From positions 2,232,001 through 2,296,000 of the forward strand of contig NC_134678.1 of the NCBI RefSeq assembly GCF_024713945.1: DNA of 64,000 bases, given 5' to 3'. Shown piece by piece: positions 49,456-62,782 of the stretch; position 1 is the first letter of the stretch, and the number at the start of each line of letters is the position of its first letter. A program made the translations under genes and the position numbers. This DNA is from Dermatophagoides farinae. Lineage: Eukaryota; Arthropoda; Arachnida; Sarcoptiformes; Pyroglyphidae. The notes under the pieces were generated by a model that saw nothing but the letters and a program-made list of their open reading frames with translations, was not told the origin of the DNA and did not search any database.

Positions 49456-50647
49456 CAACAACAAAACACTTTATCATAGCACAAATTTGCAAATGAACAA
49501 CAACAAAAAAATAATTTTTTTCGGTCATTGAACACGAGTAAATTTTTCTTGATCATCATTTTGATTATATGAAAAAAACGTGCTATACAGATAAATGTAA
49601 TAATTTCCCCCAATGAAAAACATCACCAATTTTTCGCCTATCAAATTATTGTAATGATATAACAGGTAGGAGAAAACCTGAACACGTTTGATTATGCTAA
49701 TTATATAGGCAGCATTAATAATAATAATAGATCAATATCAGAAAAAGAAAATTATAACGAAATTGTAGAAAAAAGACAAAAGAATCTTAATCGTAATCAT
49801 TATTATTATGTAACATCAATGAACTGGAATCATTAATCGACCATGATCAACATCATTATCATTATTGATCGAAAAAAAGGGAAAATGTACAAATTAAGAA
49901 TAGGTGACGATAATTGTGCTATGAAAATCACGTCGTTTGTTCGTGGACACATATATACAGGTAGGTAATTGCAAGACAGAAGCATCAAAAAAAAAATTCT
50001 CTTGGCAACAGTCCATACCAGAACAATACAATGATGATGATCCATTTAATAACCATGGATATTGATCCATATAATAAAATTACAACAACAAGAATTGGCT
50101 TGATAGAACACACACAGAAAAAAGCATGTGTTGTTGTTGTTGAACACATAATGATAATCAAACGATCATGAAGATGTTTTTTTTTCTCTATCTCTCTCAC
50201 TCTTATCCTCTCATTCCTATAGGGAAAGATTATCCGAAAATTATACTTGAAATTATAATGTATAACGCCCGAAACAACAACGAAAACAAGAAAAAAAAAC
50301 AAAACAAAACAAAAAAAAGAAGAAAAGAATAGAATCGCATGATATTGAAAGTGAAAATTGTTGCTGATTATGATGAACATGTTGTTTTTGTTGTTGTTAT
50401 TGTTGTTGTCGTTATTATTATTCACCCGTATATCCAGGTGTTATAATTTTCATTGATATATGCCCTATACAAATCATCAGATAGATATTCGATCGGTGAA
50501 TTGATAATTGTGAACGGCATTCACGTCAAAAAAAAAATTTTTTTTTAATGATTTTCATCTATTATTATCATCATGATGATGTTCGAACCAATATTAATTG
50601 CCATTGGCGATATATTCTTTACCTTATTCTCTCTCTCTCTCTTCCAG

Positions 50648-50710
50648 TATATGGAAAAAAAACACGAGCTCATCCCCAGATACATGGCAATTATAGCCAA
50701 TTGTATCAGA
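50648..50710 (+). other. Candidate 63-nt internal exon
   Basis: A (CT)n pyrimidine tract ends in TTCCAG at 50647. A 63-nt non-repetitive stretch follows and then AGA|GTAAGA, a near-consensus donor at 50711. Phase 0 is open (it contains KKHELIPRYMAIIANCIR) and a second phase is also open (KKTRAHPQIHGNYSQLY). I cannot connect it to neighbouring exons or a known protein. It could be a non-coding exon, or a coincidence created by the CT microsatellite. Confidence 0.3.
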
Positions 50711-53700
50711 GTAAGAATGTGCGTATTTGGATCATTGAACGAAACATTATCATCATCATAATAATAAGAAGAAAGAGAGAAAGAAAGAAAAAAAATCTCT
50801 TGTCAATCCACAAGCTAAGATGGCTTCATAATAAACAACAAAACATCGACAACAACAAGGTAACAATTATCGTATCAAACAACAACAACAAAAACGAAGA
50901 TAAAAATTCTGAAAAACAGAAAGAAAAATAAAACTATTCATCAAACTATAGATAGAATTTCATTTGAAACATTCATAGTGAGACAATGAACCGCAATGTA
51001 GAATGAGGGGAATTTTAAAGAAAAAGGTGAAAAGAAATAGTAATAAGAAATTATTTAGATGTCATGATAATATTGTTTGAAACAAAAAATAAATGCTTCA
51101 ATTTAATGACAACAACGACAACAATTCGATTGTGTTGATAGACACATCGAATAAAAAAAAATAAACAAACAAAAAAAATGCATACATAAATTTTCTGAAT
51201 ATTCATTTCATTTCAAATTGAAATATTTGTAGGAGTCAAATTTTCTGGCTCGCACACACACACACACACATGCACAGAGTCGAGCTTCCGTCCACCAAAC
51301 CAACAAACAACAAACACAAAAAACACCACCCAGATAAAAAAAAACCACACACACACACACACAAACCAAGAAAAAATTTTTTTGTGTTTCGTTAAAAAAC
51401 AATTCAACAAAACGATATGATATAAAACCACACAACAACGAGTGGGAGTAAAAATGAAAATGAAAAAAAAACAAATGAATGAATGAATGTCGAATGAAAA
51501 AAGGGCGAAGGGAGGAAAAAAATGGCACCACAGTTACGAATGGTAAGAATCCCACGGATTCGTTAATAGACACAATACAAAACAAAATACAACAAATATC
51601 ATATCATATCATATCTCTCGGTGGTCTATGATGGGCTATCCCAGTTTTTTTCCATCATCATCATCATCATCATTATTATTATCAGCATCATTGTTTTTTG
51701 CCCAAAACTGAACAGAAAAAAATCATGCATTTTTTGTCTTTTATAAGATAAAAAGAATCAAAAAAAAAAATAATTGCAAATAATAGTGATGCACAATTTT
51801 TTTTAATGAATTATCAGAAAGAAAATCCAATAATAAGTGAACCTAGATGATGATTGAACACAAAGCATTTGTGTGTCTGTGTGTGTGTGTGTAGATAACA
51901 TGTTCATTCAAATGCAGAGAGATCGAGCACGAACCTGTAATAATTTCTACAACAACAACAACAATAACAACCAAAAAAAAAAAAAAAAAAACAAAAACAA
52001 CAAGCAACAAGCTCTAAATATGAATTCACCAGCAGCAGCAGCAATGATTTCTTCTTTTTCCAAATGTGAATTCTATGCAAATTTTATTTTTTTGTTTTCA
52101 AAAGCAAAGTTCTTGGAGGAATGTAGATATAAATTGCATCCATTATTTGTGTGTGTGTGTGTGTGTTGGTATGTGCATAAAAATTCGTTTTGTAATCAAA
52201 ATTGTTCAGTTGGAAAAATTCAATTCATTTTATTTGAAAAAGTAAAATTTTCATTACAAATACAATATGAAGTGATACAGTTTTTTTTTCTTGTATTCGA
52301 TAGACAACAAGATCAAAGTATAAACGATGATCAAAATCAATTGCCATAGAAAAATGGAAAACATGGAAAATATAAGTTGATCTATTGAACATGATCAATA
52401 AATATGCTATCATCATCATCATCATAGATCGATCGATCAATTGAAAATGATCAACCAAATCATAATGAAAAGTAGCTAAATAAAAAAAACGAATGTAAAT
52501 GAAAAGAACACGATCCATAATGATAATTATCATTTATTTCATCAAATATTCAATGATTATCAATCGTTTTTCGACTAATTGAATTAGTGCATAACATCAT
52601 CATTGACAGCATAACCAAATAATCATCATGATCATCATCATGATCATCAATACACCTTGATTGATTGTATAGATATTGTATACAAAACACCCTGAACAAC
52701 AAAAATGAATATAATGTCTCAGATTCAAATGAAATAAACAAAACAAAACAAAACAAAAAAAACACTGACAAGAAATGAAATTCATTAGAACTCGATTAAA
52801 TAATAATAAGCAATAATCAAATTGAAATTGATTATCATCATCAATGGATACAAGTTTCAATGTTCCAAAGTTCTTTCCACTGTTTTAAATAAACCACGAA
52901 ACAAAATGAAGAAAATGAAAAAACTATCAACAACTACAAACAAACAAACAAACAAAAAATGATGATGATTTCAACAATAACAACAACAACAACAACAACA
53001 ACAAAAACAAAAACAAAATAAAACTTGATTGAAAAAAAAATAAAAACAAAATAACTTTGAGGATGTATATACGCGATATATATAAAATGTTTATAACACA
53101 AAACGAGAGCGAGAAGATAAAAGAAAAAAAAATAAAACAGAGAAAAAAAAGGAAAAAAACCAAAAAAGCATGCATGAACCAAATTTGGCATTTTGTTTTT
53201 TTTTTTTTTTGTTTCACGCCACAATTATTGCTGTTGCTGTTGTTGTTGTTGTCGTTGTTGCTGTTGCTGTTGTTGTTGTTGTTGTTGTTGTTGATCATCA
53301 TCGATGTTTTCGACGATAATGTTGATGATAATGATGATGATGATGATGATAGTGATGACGATAATGATAATTGATAGGACACACATAAAATTGAATACAA
53401 TTGAATTTCTTTTCTTTCCTTTTATTATTATTATTATTATTCACACAGCTATGATGTATAATAATAATAATAATGATGATCATCATCATCATCAATGTAT
53501 AAGCCAAAATAAGTGTGTATGTTATGTATGGAATAAAAAAAAGGTAGATATTTACGAAAAGGTTATTCGTTACGAAAATGATTATATTGTTTTTTGCGCT
53601 GTGTGTTCGTGTGGTGTTGTGTTGGAGAGAAAGCATTTAAATTCAATTTGAGCTTCTAAATAGGTGCATTTTTTTTGCTGTTGTTACTGTTATCTAATTT

Positions 53701-54148
53701 CCTATCCAATTTTTTTTTTTTTTGGTTGATGATAATCATCAAGCACAAATAATCAGAGATCAAACTCATCTTATAATAGGAAAAAAAAACAAAGATAATG
53801 GATCACCAATGTTCAGGTGCAACAACAACAACAACAACAAAAATCACTTAGATGTTTTTTTTTCGCACCAAACACTGCCGCACACATACACAGGTAGCAT
53901 TAGATTTGTTCAAAAATCGAATCAAGTATTATAAAGAAGAAAATAAAAAAAAATAAATAAAAAACATTGAACTAACTAGTCATCGAATGATAATGACGGA
54001 TAGCTATGATCATCATCATCATCTTCTTCATTGATTATCATGATCATCATCAGCTATGAAATTGTTGAACCTGGTACACAATAGTTTCAATAATAATAAT
54101 AATAACAACAACAACAACAAAAAACCAGAACAAAGTAATGATGACACC

Positions 54149-54179
<31 letters not shown>

Positions 54180-56229
54180 GTTACGATGGCAATGGATGAT
54201 GATAATGTGATGATAGGTATGATATATATATAGAATGAACAGGTATATTTTACATTTATCCATTTTTATTCACGGGTCCCCGATGATGATCATGATGATG
54301 ATCATGATGAACACAAATCATCTTGTTACAGAAATACAATATGTTGGTTAAAAGAATATATAGAAACTATGCTATTATTTCGGCATTCATCATCATCATC
54401 ATCATCATCATTATACATAGCAATCGACAGCAAATCAAACTAACAGAGGAACATGAAAATAAAAATAGGTGCGAACAAAACAAAACAATTGTAGATTCGA
54501 AAATATATTGAAAAAATATTGGCAGCCAATTATTGTTTTGTCATGTGTGTGTGTGTGTGTGTGTGTGTATTATCTATATGTGGTATGTCTCATATCCAAG
54601 TTGGTTTACGATATTGATATGGTCGTCATCATCATCATCATCACCATAATAATCATCACCACCACTGTTCATCAAAATAATGAACCATGTCCATCGATAA
54701 AAAATCTATTATGATTTTGTACATATGTTTATTATTCATTTATTGAGAAATCAATTATAACAAAAAAAAAATATTCATTGAGAAAACATTATTATTATAC
54801 AATACAAGTTATAAAAACATTTTAGTTGGAAAAAAAAGGTTAAAGGTGAACACATGTTTACATGTGTCTCTCTCACTATCTCGACAATAGATCTAATCAT
54901 CATGAATTGAGTCATTGATTATATTGATGAATACATCAGTTATATGAATGACAGGCAAAACAAAAACAACAATGAATCGATTCAGACATAACAAAGAATA
55001 AAACGACTGAAATGAACAAAACAAAAAAACAAAACAACACAATAATCAATCGACAGGCACAATATGCCCAGGTTGTTTTTTTTTCATTTTTTTTTTGTTG
55101 TTATTTATTATCGTTCACAGTGGTTATGTGTGTTTGGTTGCAAATATTTTGCGTGATATACAAATGTTTCAATATACATCAAATAAAAACGGCAAAAAGA
55201 ATGTGAATATGATGTGATGGTGATGAGTTTTGAAATTTTTATTTCTACAGTGGGTGATCAACATCAACAACAATATCTATGTAAATGATCACGAATCTAA
55301 TTTGATTCATTCATTCATGATAATAATAGAATGAAAGGATTTTTTGAAAAGAATTAAAATCTCATCAATTGATAATGGATGTTAATGTAACTACCAATTG
55401 CATTGCATGTCGAAACATACAGCAGCGAAGATTTCCAGATCCGGAATTCCTATTATAAAATGTGTCTGTGTGTGATATGGGGAAACAATTGTTTCGGCAT
55501 TCCTTTTTTTTACCTGTTCAATCTGGTATCTTTCTTCTCTCTCTCTCTCTCTCTCTTGCCCTCAAACACACAAAAATAAATATAATTCTCATTTGCATAT
55601 AATGATGAAAAGAATATTATTACTATTCCTATAGGTACGTGAGTGTGTTTGGTGTGTGTGTGTGTGTTATGATTATGATTATGGCGCGCGAACAACGCGT
55701 GAATTTTTTTTCAATATATATAAATCATCATTTGAATATTTTTTTTTGTAGCTACGACCAAATATTCATACCACATAAGCATCGTTTTTTTCAAGAATTC
55801 AGTCAAAAAAAAAATATGATGATTATGATTACCCACAAAGCATTATCATCGTTTGTTTCGTGTTTTTTTTTGTTGTTGTTTTTGTTGTTTTTTTTTAATT
55901 CACATTTGTTGCACTTGTTTTATTTTATTTTTTTCGTTGTTATTGTTGATGGCTATTTCTGTTTTAAGTGTTCACCTGCACGGAATTGTTGTTGTTATTG
56001 CCAATGGTGGTGATGATTATTTCAATTCACGTGAACATTTTTTTTTCGTTGTTGTTGTTTGTTTTTTTCTTTTGGTTCGTCATTTTATTGTTGTTTATGA
56101 GCATTTTGTATATATTATTTTCAATGACATTCATATTATTACATACACACACACACACAGACACACATATTCATATACTATTAGTAGTAACAGGATGTGT
56201 CTGTTGTTTGTTTGTGAATTGTGGAATCC

Positions 56230-56256
56230 AAAAAAAAAAAAAAAAAAAAAAAAAAA
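56230..56256. repeat. Poly(A) tract, 27 nt, preceded by CC
   Basis: Longest pure adenine run in the window, starting directly after GGAATCC. Confidence 0.95.
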
Positions 56257-56822
56257 TAAAGAGAAAAAAATCCAATAAAAACAAAAATGAAATGAAACCA
56301 ACAAAAATTGAATTCAAAACTCGACAACAACATTTTTCCAATATTTATAGCCGCCAATATTTTTTTTTCTATTTGAATTTAAATTCAACCAATAATAATG
56401 ATGAGTAAATTAAAAAATTGGAAAAAAAATTTGTGAAATTTTAATTAAATTTTAATTCATCCAACAAGTCACCAGTCTATTTTTCAGTGAAAAGCAAAGA
56501 GGGACAATGGTAAATAATGTCCAGTATATTATGTGTGACACTCACACACACACACACATACACACAATAACCATTGACTCCCTGCCAGGCATATCATTTT
56601 TGTTTTACAACAAAATTGTCCTATAACAACAACAACAACAACAACAATGAAAAAAAAAAGAAAATTCCCTTTTCCAGTGTGTGTGTGTGTGTGTATGTGC
56701 CTGTATCTAAGGGCACGAGCTTTTTTTAATTCAATTCAAAAGGTGGTGACAATAAACAACATAGTGAAAGTGGAAAACAAAAAGTAAAAAAAAAGGAGAC
56801 AATTTTTGAATGAAATGGATGA

Positions 56823-57068
56823 AGATTGAGTGTGGATGAGCAAATAGCACCATTGAAAAAAAATGGTGATCATTGTGGCGACAATTATTACAAAACGTAC
56901 AAATATTTTTTTCCGCACAGAATAAATGCCGAAAAAAAGTGTTGGTTGCAATTATTATCATTCAACGACACCGACAACGACAATGATAATGATGATGATG
57001 ATGATGAAGATGATCAGAATGATGAACAAGGAGATGATGATGATGATGAAAATACGATTAAAATATAA
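56823..57068 (+). CDS. Possible exon: unique stretch plus acidic C-terminus, unknown product
   Basis: The frame is open from just after a TGA (56820-56822) to a TAA at 57066. The first half is not simple repeat (it contains CGDNYYKTYKYFFPHRINAEK and CWLQLLSFNDTD) and the second half is a D/E/N run from (GAT)n. There is no ATG at its start, and the possible acceptors upstream (GAAG, TTGAG) have weak pyrimidine tracts. I do not recognise it, and it could well be chance. Confidence 0.15.
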   Translation, partial: RLSVDEQIAPLKKNGDHCGDNYYKTYKYFFPHRINAEKKCWLQLLSFNDTDNDNDNDDDDDEDDQNDEQGDDDDDENTIKI

Positions 57069-57256
57069 TCAACAAACAAAAAAAAAACCAAAATGGATGA
57101 GCTAAAAGAAGAATGATGAAGATGAATATATGTTGACAGGTCTATGTTAGTCTCGACGCATTATATAACGATGTTGATATATATTATATAAAGATTCAAA
57201 GACATTATCATATTAACCAAAAAATTCATTTCCAATTCAATTAAAAAACAATGATC

Positions 57257-57277
57257 ATTGTCATTAACAATGACAAT
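57257..57277. repeat. Inverted repeat of SOX-like sites
   Basis: ATTGTCATT and its exact reverse complement AATGACAAT flank AAC. Across the centre it contains AACAATG (57267-57272 core), a SOX consensus, with CATTGTC in the opposite orientation beside it. Confidence 0.6.
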
Positions 57278-60083
57278 CTTATCATCATCATCATCATCAT
57301 GATAAATTAATTTATTCCATAATTAATGATTGGAAATAAGTTCTATGATTTCCACCAAAAAAAAAACATTGGGAAAAAATGAGCAATTTATGTAGGATGC
57401 AGATATATGGTTAGTATCATTATTATTATCATGAACATAGTGGAAAATTTTCATGACAATCACAGGATTTCAGATTCGGTCTATTTTTTTTTTTTTTTTT
57501 GCCAAATTCACCAACAATAACGTAATCAATAGCAGCCGTACAGAAAATACACACGCGTGGATGATTGTTTAGAATATATTCAAGAGTATATCGATATATT
57601 ACTACTTTAATTAAAACTTTTTCAAAAAAAGAATTTTTCTTTTCACAAATAATTCAGTTATTTTCAAACAACAATATTCCTCTTGATGAACAAAAATCCG
57701 ATTGCATTTTGTGTCACGTGTTTGGCTTATGATGATTATATATATATGTTCAAATGGAAAAAGTGGAAAACTAGCCATTGGATAGTGTGTAGTGTGTGTA
57801 TTGTATGTGTATGAACATTACTACAAGTGTAATCATCATTATGTGCTTATTTACCATTGGACACATGTATAAATTGATCCGGTAGATGTGATCAAACGAT
57901 GGATAGATGGATGGACCAACCAAAAAAAATGAAATAATCATATAAGAGTAATATGAGAGTTATTGTAATGATCAAAAGAATAACAAAAAAAAAACAACAA
58001 CAACAACAAAAGCTTTCAATCGTAGTCAAAACAAAATTTACTCACATAAAAGCTTAGATTAGCCAATAGACTACTTCAACACACACACATACACACACAA
58101 AATGGCCATTGTTTTGATTTGATCAATGCAATAATATATGCCGGTGAGTGTGTCTCGACATTATTATCATCATCATCATTGTTAATATTTGCCATTGACA
58201 TTGATACAAAGTTTCTTTGAGTGTCTTTCATGTTATATCGGATCGAATCAAACTATCTAGAATGTTTTTTGGACATTAGAAATAAAAATCGATAAACATA
58301 CTGAAAAAAAATATGCAGCAGCAGTGAGAAAGATTGTTGGATGAATTATTTGATCCAAAAATTATTGTTGTTATTGTTGTTGTATAATAAAGTAATCAAA
58401 ACAACTCACAATCATAGAAACATACTTGAAAAAAATGGGACCAAAGTCTAATTGATCTTTGGTCAGACGAAGCACGTGTTACAAAAAAAATGACGAGTGT
58501 TGGATCACAAACAACACAACTGGTATCAAGTATCAAATTAAGTTTAGTTGATAGATTCATAAATTAAAATAGCATTGGGCAACAGAAAAAAAATACCTAA
58601 AACTTGTAAAAAAACAAACAAACAAACAAAAGTAGAAGAGAGAGATAGACAAAAAAGAATTTGTAAGACATTTTTCCAAAGAATAACAAATCAGTGATTC
58701 TAAATGCACAAAAAAAGTCTGCATGTTGAATGTTGTGCCAAAAGGAATTTAGTGAACAAAAAATACACGAAAGACATTCATATAATGACATTATGATGAG
58801 ATGTTTGTAAACATTTCAAACAAAACAAAGCAAAACAAAACAAAACAAAACAAAAATTCACTAAAACAATTCATGCTGATCTAGTCATAATTTACGAAGA
58901 TAAGATTGTTATTTTCTTTTTTTTCTTCTTGTTTTGTCTGTCGGAAATTAAACTCTCTCTCTCTCTCTTACTCTCACAATGATGATGATAACAATGAACA
59001 AGGAATAAAGATGAGAAGAAATGAATAAAAAAAAAGAATGTCGTCAAGATTAAGATGAAAAAAACCATATATGAAATATATGGATATAACAATAAAATTT
59101 GATTGAAATGCACTGAAAAAGCACAGAAAACAAACAAATAAACAAGAATAAGAATTTTAAACACACACAAATCAACTTACAAGACAAGACAATAGACAAG
59201 AAGAGAGAGAGAGAAGAAAAGAATTTTTTTTTACAGAATTGATAATATTACACGGATGATGATCATCAAAGATGATGATGATGATGACGAGATGCGATGC
59301 GATGTTTAAATAAAAAAAAAATTCAAATCAAAACAATGCTACAAATGAACTACTGGAATAAACCGTAAACACAAACACACAAAGAAGGATTAAAACATTG
59401 ACAACGAAAAAAAACAATACTGATCATAACTAAAGAATGAAACACAAAAAAAAGAATGGATATGAATGGAAAAACAAAAATCCGATATGAAAAACAAACG
59501 AATGTGAATGAATGAATGAATGAATGACTGGATGTATGAATAAATAACTGACTAACTGAATAAAATGTGAATGAATTGAATTGAATTGAATTAAATGAAT
59601 GACTGACTAACAGACATACAGACGAAGGATGTTGTTTGATACACAACGTGCGATATCAACAACAGCAACAACAACAACGAAACTACGAAATAAAAAGAGA
59701 GAAATCAAAAAAAAAAGTATCCACATTATCTGAACACATACACAAACATAAGCATCATTCCGTTGTTCATAAGTTTATTGAAACAATAAAAACATGAAAG
59801 AAAAAAACATACATGAAACTGATGATCATCAAAAAAAAAAAAAAAAAATTTAAGAAGAGAAAAAGATTATCCACAACACACTTGCACACAAGTAACAAAT
59901 AAACAAAAAAAAAGTAAAGGAGAAAAAAAATAATAAAATAAAATTAATATATACAACGACCACACGATTGTCGATCATAATCATCATCATCATCATCATC
60001 ATGAACTTAAAACAAAAAAAAATCTATTTAACCATTCAATTAACACACTCATATATAACAATGGTATTTTTACCTGGATGCAT

Positions 60084-60084
<1 letters not shown>

Positions 60085-60114
<30 letters not shown>

Positions 60115-60170
60115 TTTACACACACGACAAGAACACACAACAGAAATCCAACACACACACACACACACAC
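60085..60170. repeat. Opposed (GT)n and (CA)n tracts
   Basis: A (GT)n run of about 28 bp is followed after some 35 bp by a (CA)n run of about 20 bp. Being complementary, the two tracts could pair as a hairpin or cruciform. Confidence 0.75.
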
Positions 60171-61751
60171 GAGTCGACAAATTATCATGTGAATAATAAT
60201 AAACAATTAACACAAGCAAACATACACACACACACACGAATACGATGATCACGGATGGTTCAACAACAACAACAAAATTAATAGATGTATCGATTTTTTT
60301 TATGAATTTTGATTGATTGATCCGAACAAAATATTTGATCAATCAAAGATCTAAAGATAACAATAGACAAAGATGACCAAACCAACGAAAAAAAAATGGA
60401 TGGATCGATGAAAAATGAAGAAAAAAAAATTCCTTGCATTCAAAACAATTAACGGGAAATTTTTTTTTATTTATTTCATAAATACAGATCATCATCATCA
60501 TCATCATATGATAATTGTTATTGGACAGGTAAAACCATTGATCAATAACAATTTCTACACACGAAATCTATTGTTATTAATTAATAAATCAAAAAAAAAA
60601 CGTACAGGCATGAAAAAATATAATTAACAATAATATGAAAAAAAAATTTAACAACAACCATAAAGGTATTTGTGTGTGTGTGTGTAATTCGAATGGTGCC
60701 CATGATGATGATAATCACAATGTTGTAAATTTTTTTTTTAATTCAACAACAAATCTTCATCACAAATTTAAATGGAAATTAATATAGACAATCGATTAAT
60801 CAATCAATCATTCAATCAAACAATCGATTCGTTTATCAATCGAATCGATTAGTCAAACCATTGCGGATTGAGAGAGTTAGAAAAAAAGTTGATTGTAATG
60901 TATTGTTGTGAAAATATATTCAATCGAACAATGGACATAATGAATGGTCCATTAGATCATTGCAAATAATGACCAAAAAAAAAACAAACAAATTTTTATG
61001 AAATTAATTTCAAAATTACAAACCTCAATGGAATTATGGACAAAAAATGTCATAATGGATTCAGGTAACACATATGGATGATTCAATTCCGATTATGATG
61101 ATTGTGTTAATCATATCTAAATTAAAACAAAAATGAAAAACAAAACAAAACAAAATGGTTATTCAATGAAAATTATTGTAATGGCTACTACACAAGGTCA
61201 TCAACATCAATTGTTCTCGGAAAAATTTTTCTTTCTTCTTTTTTTTTTTGCTTTTACTATACATACTACTCATACATTTTAATGGTAAAGATTTTTTTTG
61301 AAATTTGTATTCAATAATAAATCACCGGACAATCGGAAATGTCTTGATGGTTTGCAAAAAAAAAAAGAAAAACCAGTGAGAGAAAGATGGTTGGCTATTT
61401 TTCAATTTTAAATTCTTTTTCCCATTTTTTTGTGTGTTTGTGTTAGCAAATGTTCAATTGTTTGTTTCTGTTCACAGAACAAGATAAAGACTGAAAAATA
61501 ATGATATAACATCAACAACCAAAAAAAAAAACAACAACAAGAATTTGTATGACAACAAGAAGTAACATAAAATTTAAGCTTAAATTTTTCTCTTCGAAAA
61601 AAAAATTTCAATAAAAATAAAACTCTTTGGACATCATCGTTGTCTGAATACCTAATAATGTATTATACTTGAAAGTTTATTAGACAACACAAACTAAAAA
61701 ATATAAAAAGCACGTTTGTAGTGAATACAAATAATGATTAATATGAAATGT

Positions 61752-61753
<2 letters not shown>

Positions 61754-61784
<31 letters not shown>
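61754..61784. repeat. (CAT)10 microsatellite
   Basis: Pure CAT/ATC triplets. Confidence 0.95.
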
Positions 61785-62782
61785 GAAATGGTCAAAACCA
61801 AAAGATTAAGATCAAGATGCGAAATAAAATGACCATGGCAGATAAACAAACAAATTCTCCAAAAAAAAAATGAATAAATACTGTAAAAAAAAGAGGAAAA
61901 TCAAACCAAAAATCATCATCATCATCAACAACACACAAACAACAAAAGGATCAGGATACACCAATAAGCAACAAATGATTTGTGATCATCACGTTGAATA
62001 AAGAAAAAAACAACAACATTACTATTGGCTATATATAAACGTAAACTTGAAAAAAAATTAATGCCAAAAATATTGAAAGATGCAATATTTTAAGCAACAG
62101 AAAAAAAAATTAAGAATTGAATAAAAAAAAAACACAAAACAAAACACAACTTTTGGTAAACATTAAGTCCATCCATTCATTCATTCAGCCATGGCTGTCG
62201 GTTTTGTATAATTGAAAAAAAATCCCAAACAAAAAAAAAACAAGAATTTCAACGTTTTGAAAAGACAAAAATGTTTGAATGAAAATGAACAAGAATTCAT
62301 ATTTTCTATTTTCTTTTTTTGTTGTTGTTGTTGTTGTTGTTGGTTGTTCAAATGTAGTTTTCCACGGTTCAAAATGGATAAGAAACAAAGCAAAAACAAA
62401 AAACACGACTAATAAATCAAACTGGGAAAAAAAAGAAAGAAAAATTGCCAACAACCATACCAACCGACAATAAAAAAAAAATTCAACCGGATAATCCAAG
62501 GTGGCAATCTGGTTTCGGATCAATTGTTTCTACGAAAAAAACAAACAAATAATAATCATATGACCCAAGAATTCGAATTCCGGCATACCTGATTAGTCAT
62601 AGATGTTGTGTCACGGGAAAAAATTTACAAAAAAAAAAATTTCTGTCTCCCATCCCATATCATTCTCTGTGTGTGTGTGTGTTTCCATTTGTTTGAATTC
62701 GTTTCGATTTCAATTACAAACTCAACGTGGCGCCATCGAATTCATTTTTTTGTCTATTAACACACACTAAATTTATACCCAG

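Larger units (their letters stand above)
42316..50640. other. Non-coding region with microsatellites; no gene seen
   Basis: Contents: CpG-bearing triplet runs (TCG)n near 43376-43393 and (GAC)n near 43626-43650, (GA)n at 43886-43911, (GACT)n near 44505-44526, (CTAT)n near 45457-45473, (CA)22 at 48388-48432, (CA)n at 48723-48753, poly(T) ending GG at 47215-47230 and A25 after CC at 49431-49455. A strong pyrimidine tract ending CCTATAG at 50222 looks like a plus-strand acceptor, but the frame after it closes quickly. Confidence 0.55.
50711..62700. other. Non-coding region with microsatellites; no gene seen
   Basis: Contents: A19 after CC at 51973-51991, poly(T) ending GG at 53710-53723, (TTG)n near 53234-53293, nested GATGATGATC palindromes at 54281-54311, A27 at 56230-56256, an acidic open frame at 56823-57068, an inverted repeat with SOX-like cores at 57257-57277, (CAAAA)n near 58822-58856, a (GT)n...(CA)n opposed pair at 60085-60170, and (CAT)n at 61754-61784. 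No recognisable protein, tRNA or rRNA. Confidence 0.55.

Noticed and set aside
8233-59181. GTAAGT-like minus-strand donors at 8234, 34278 and 59181 as definite SoxD 5' exons
   Set aside because: The donor consensus alone is too common in this AT-rich DNA to define an exon; mentioned only as leads.
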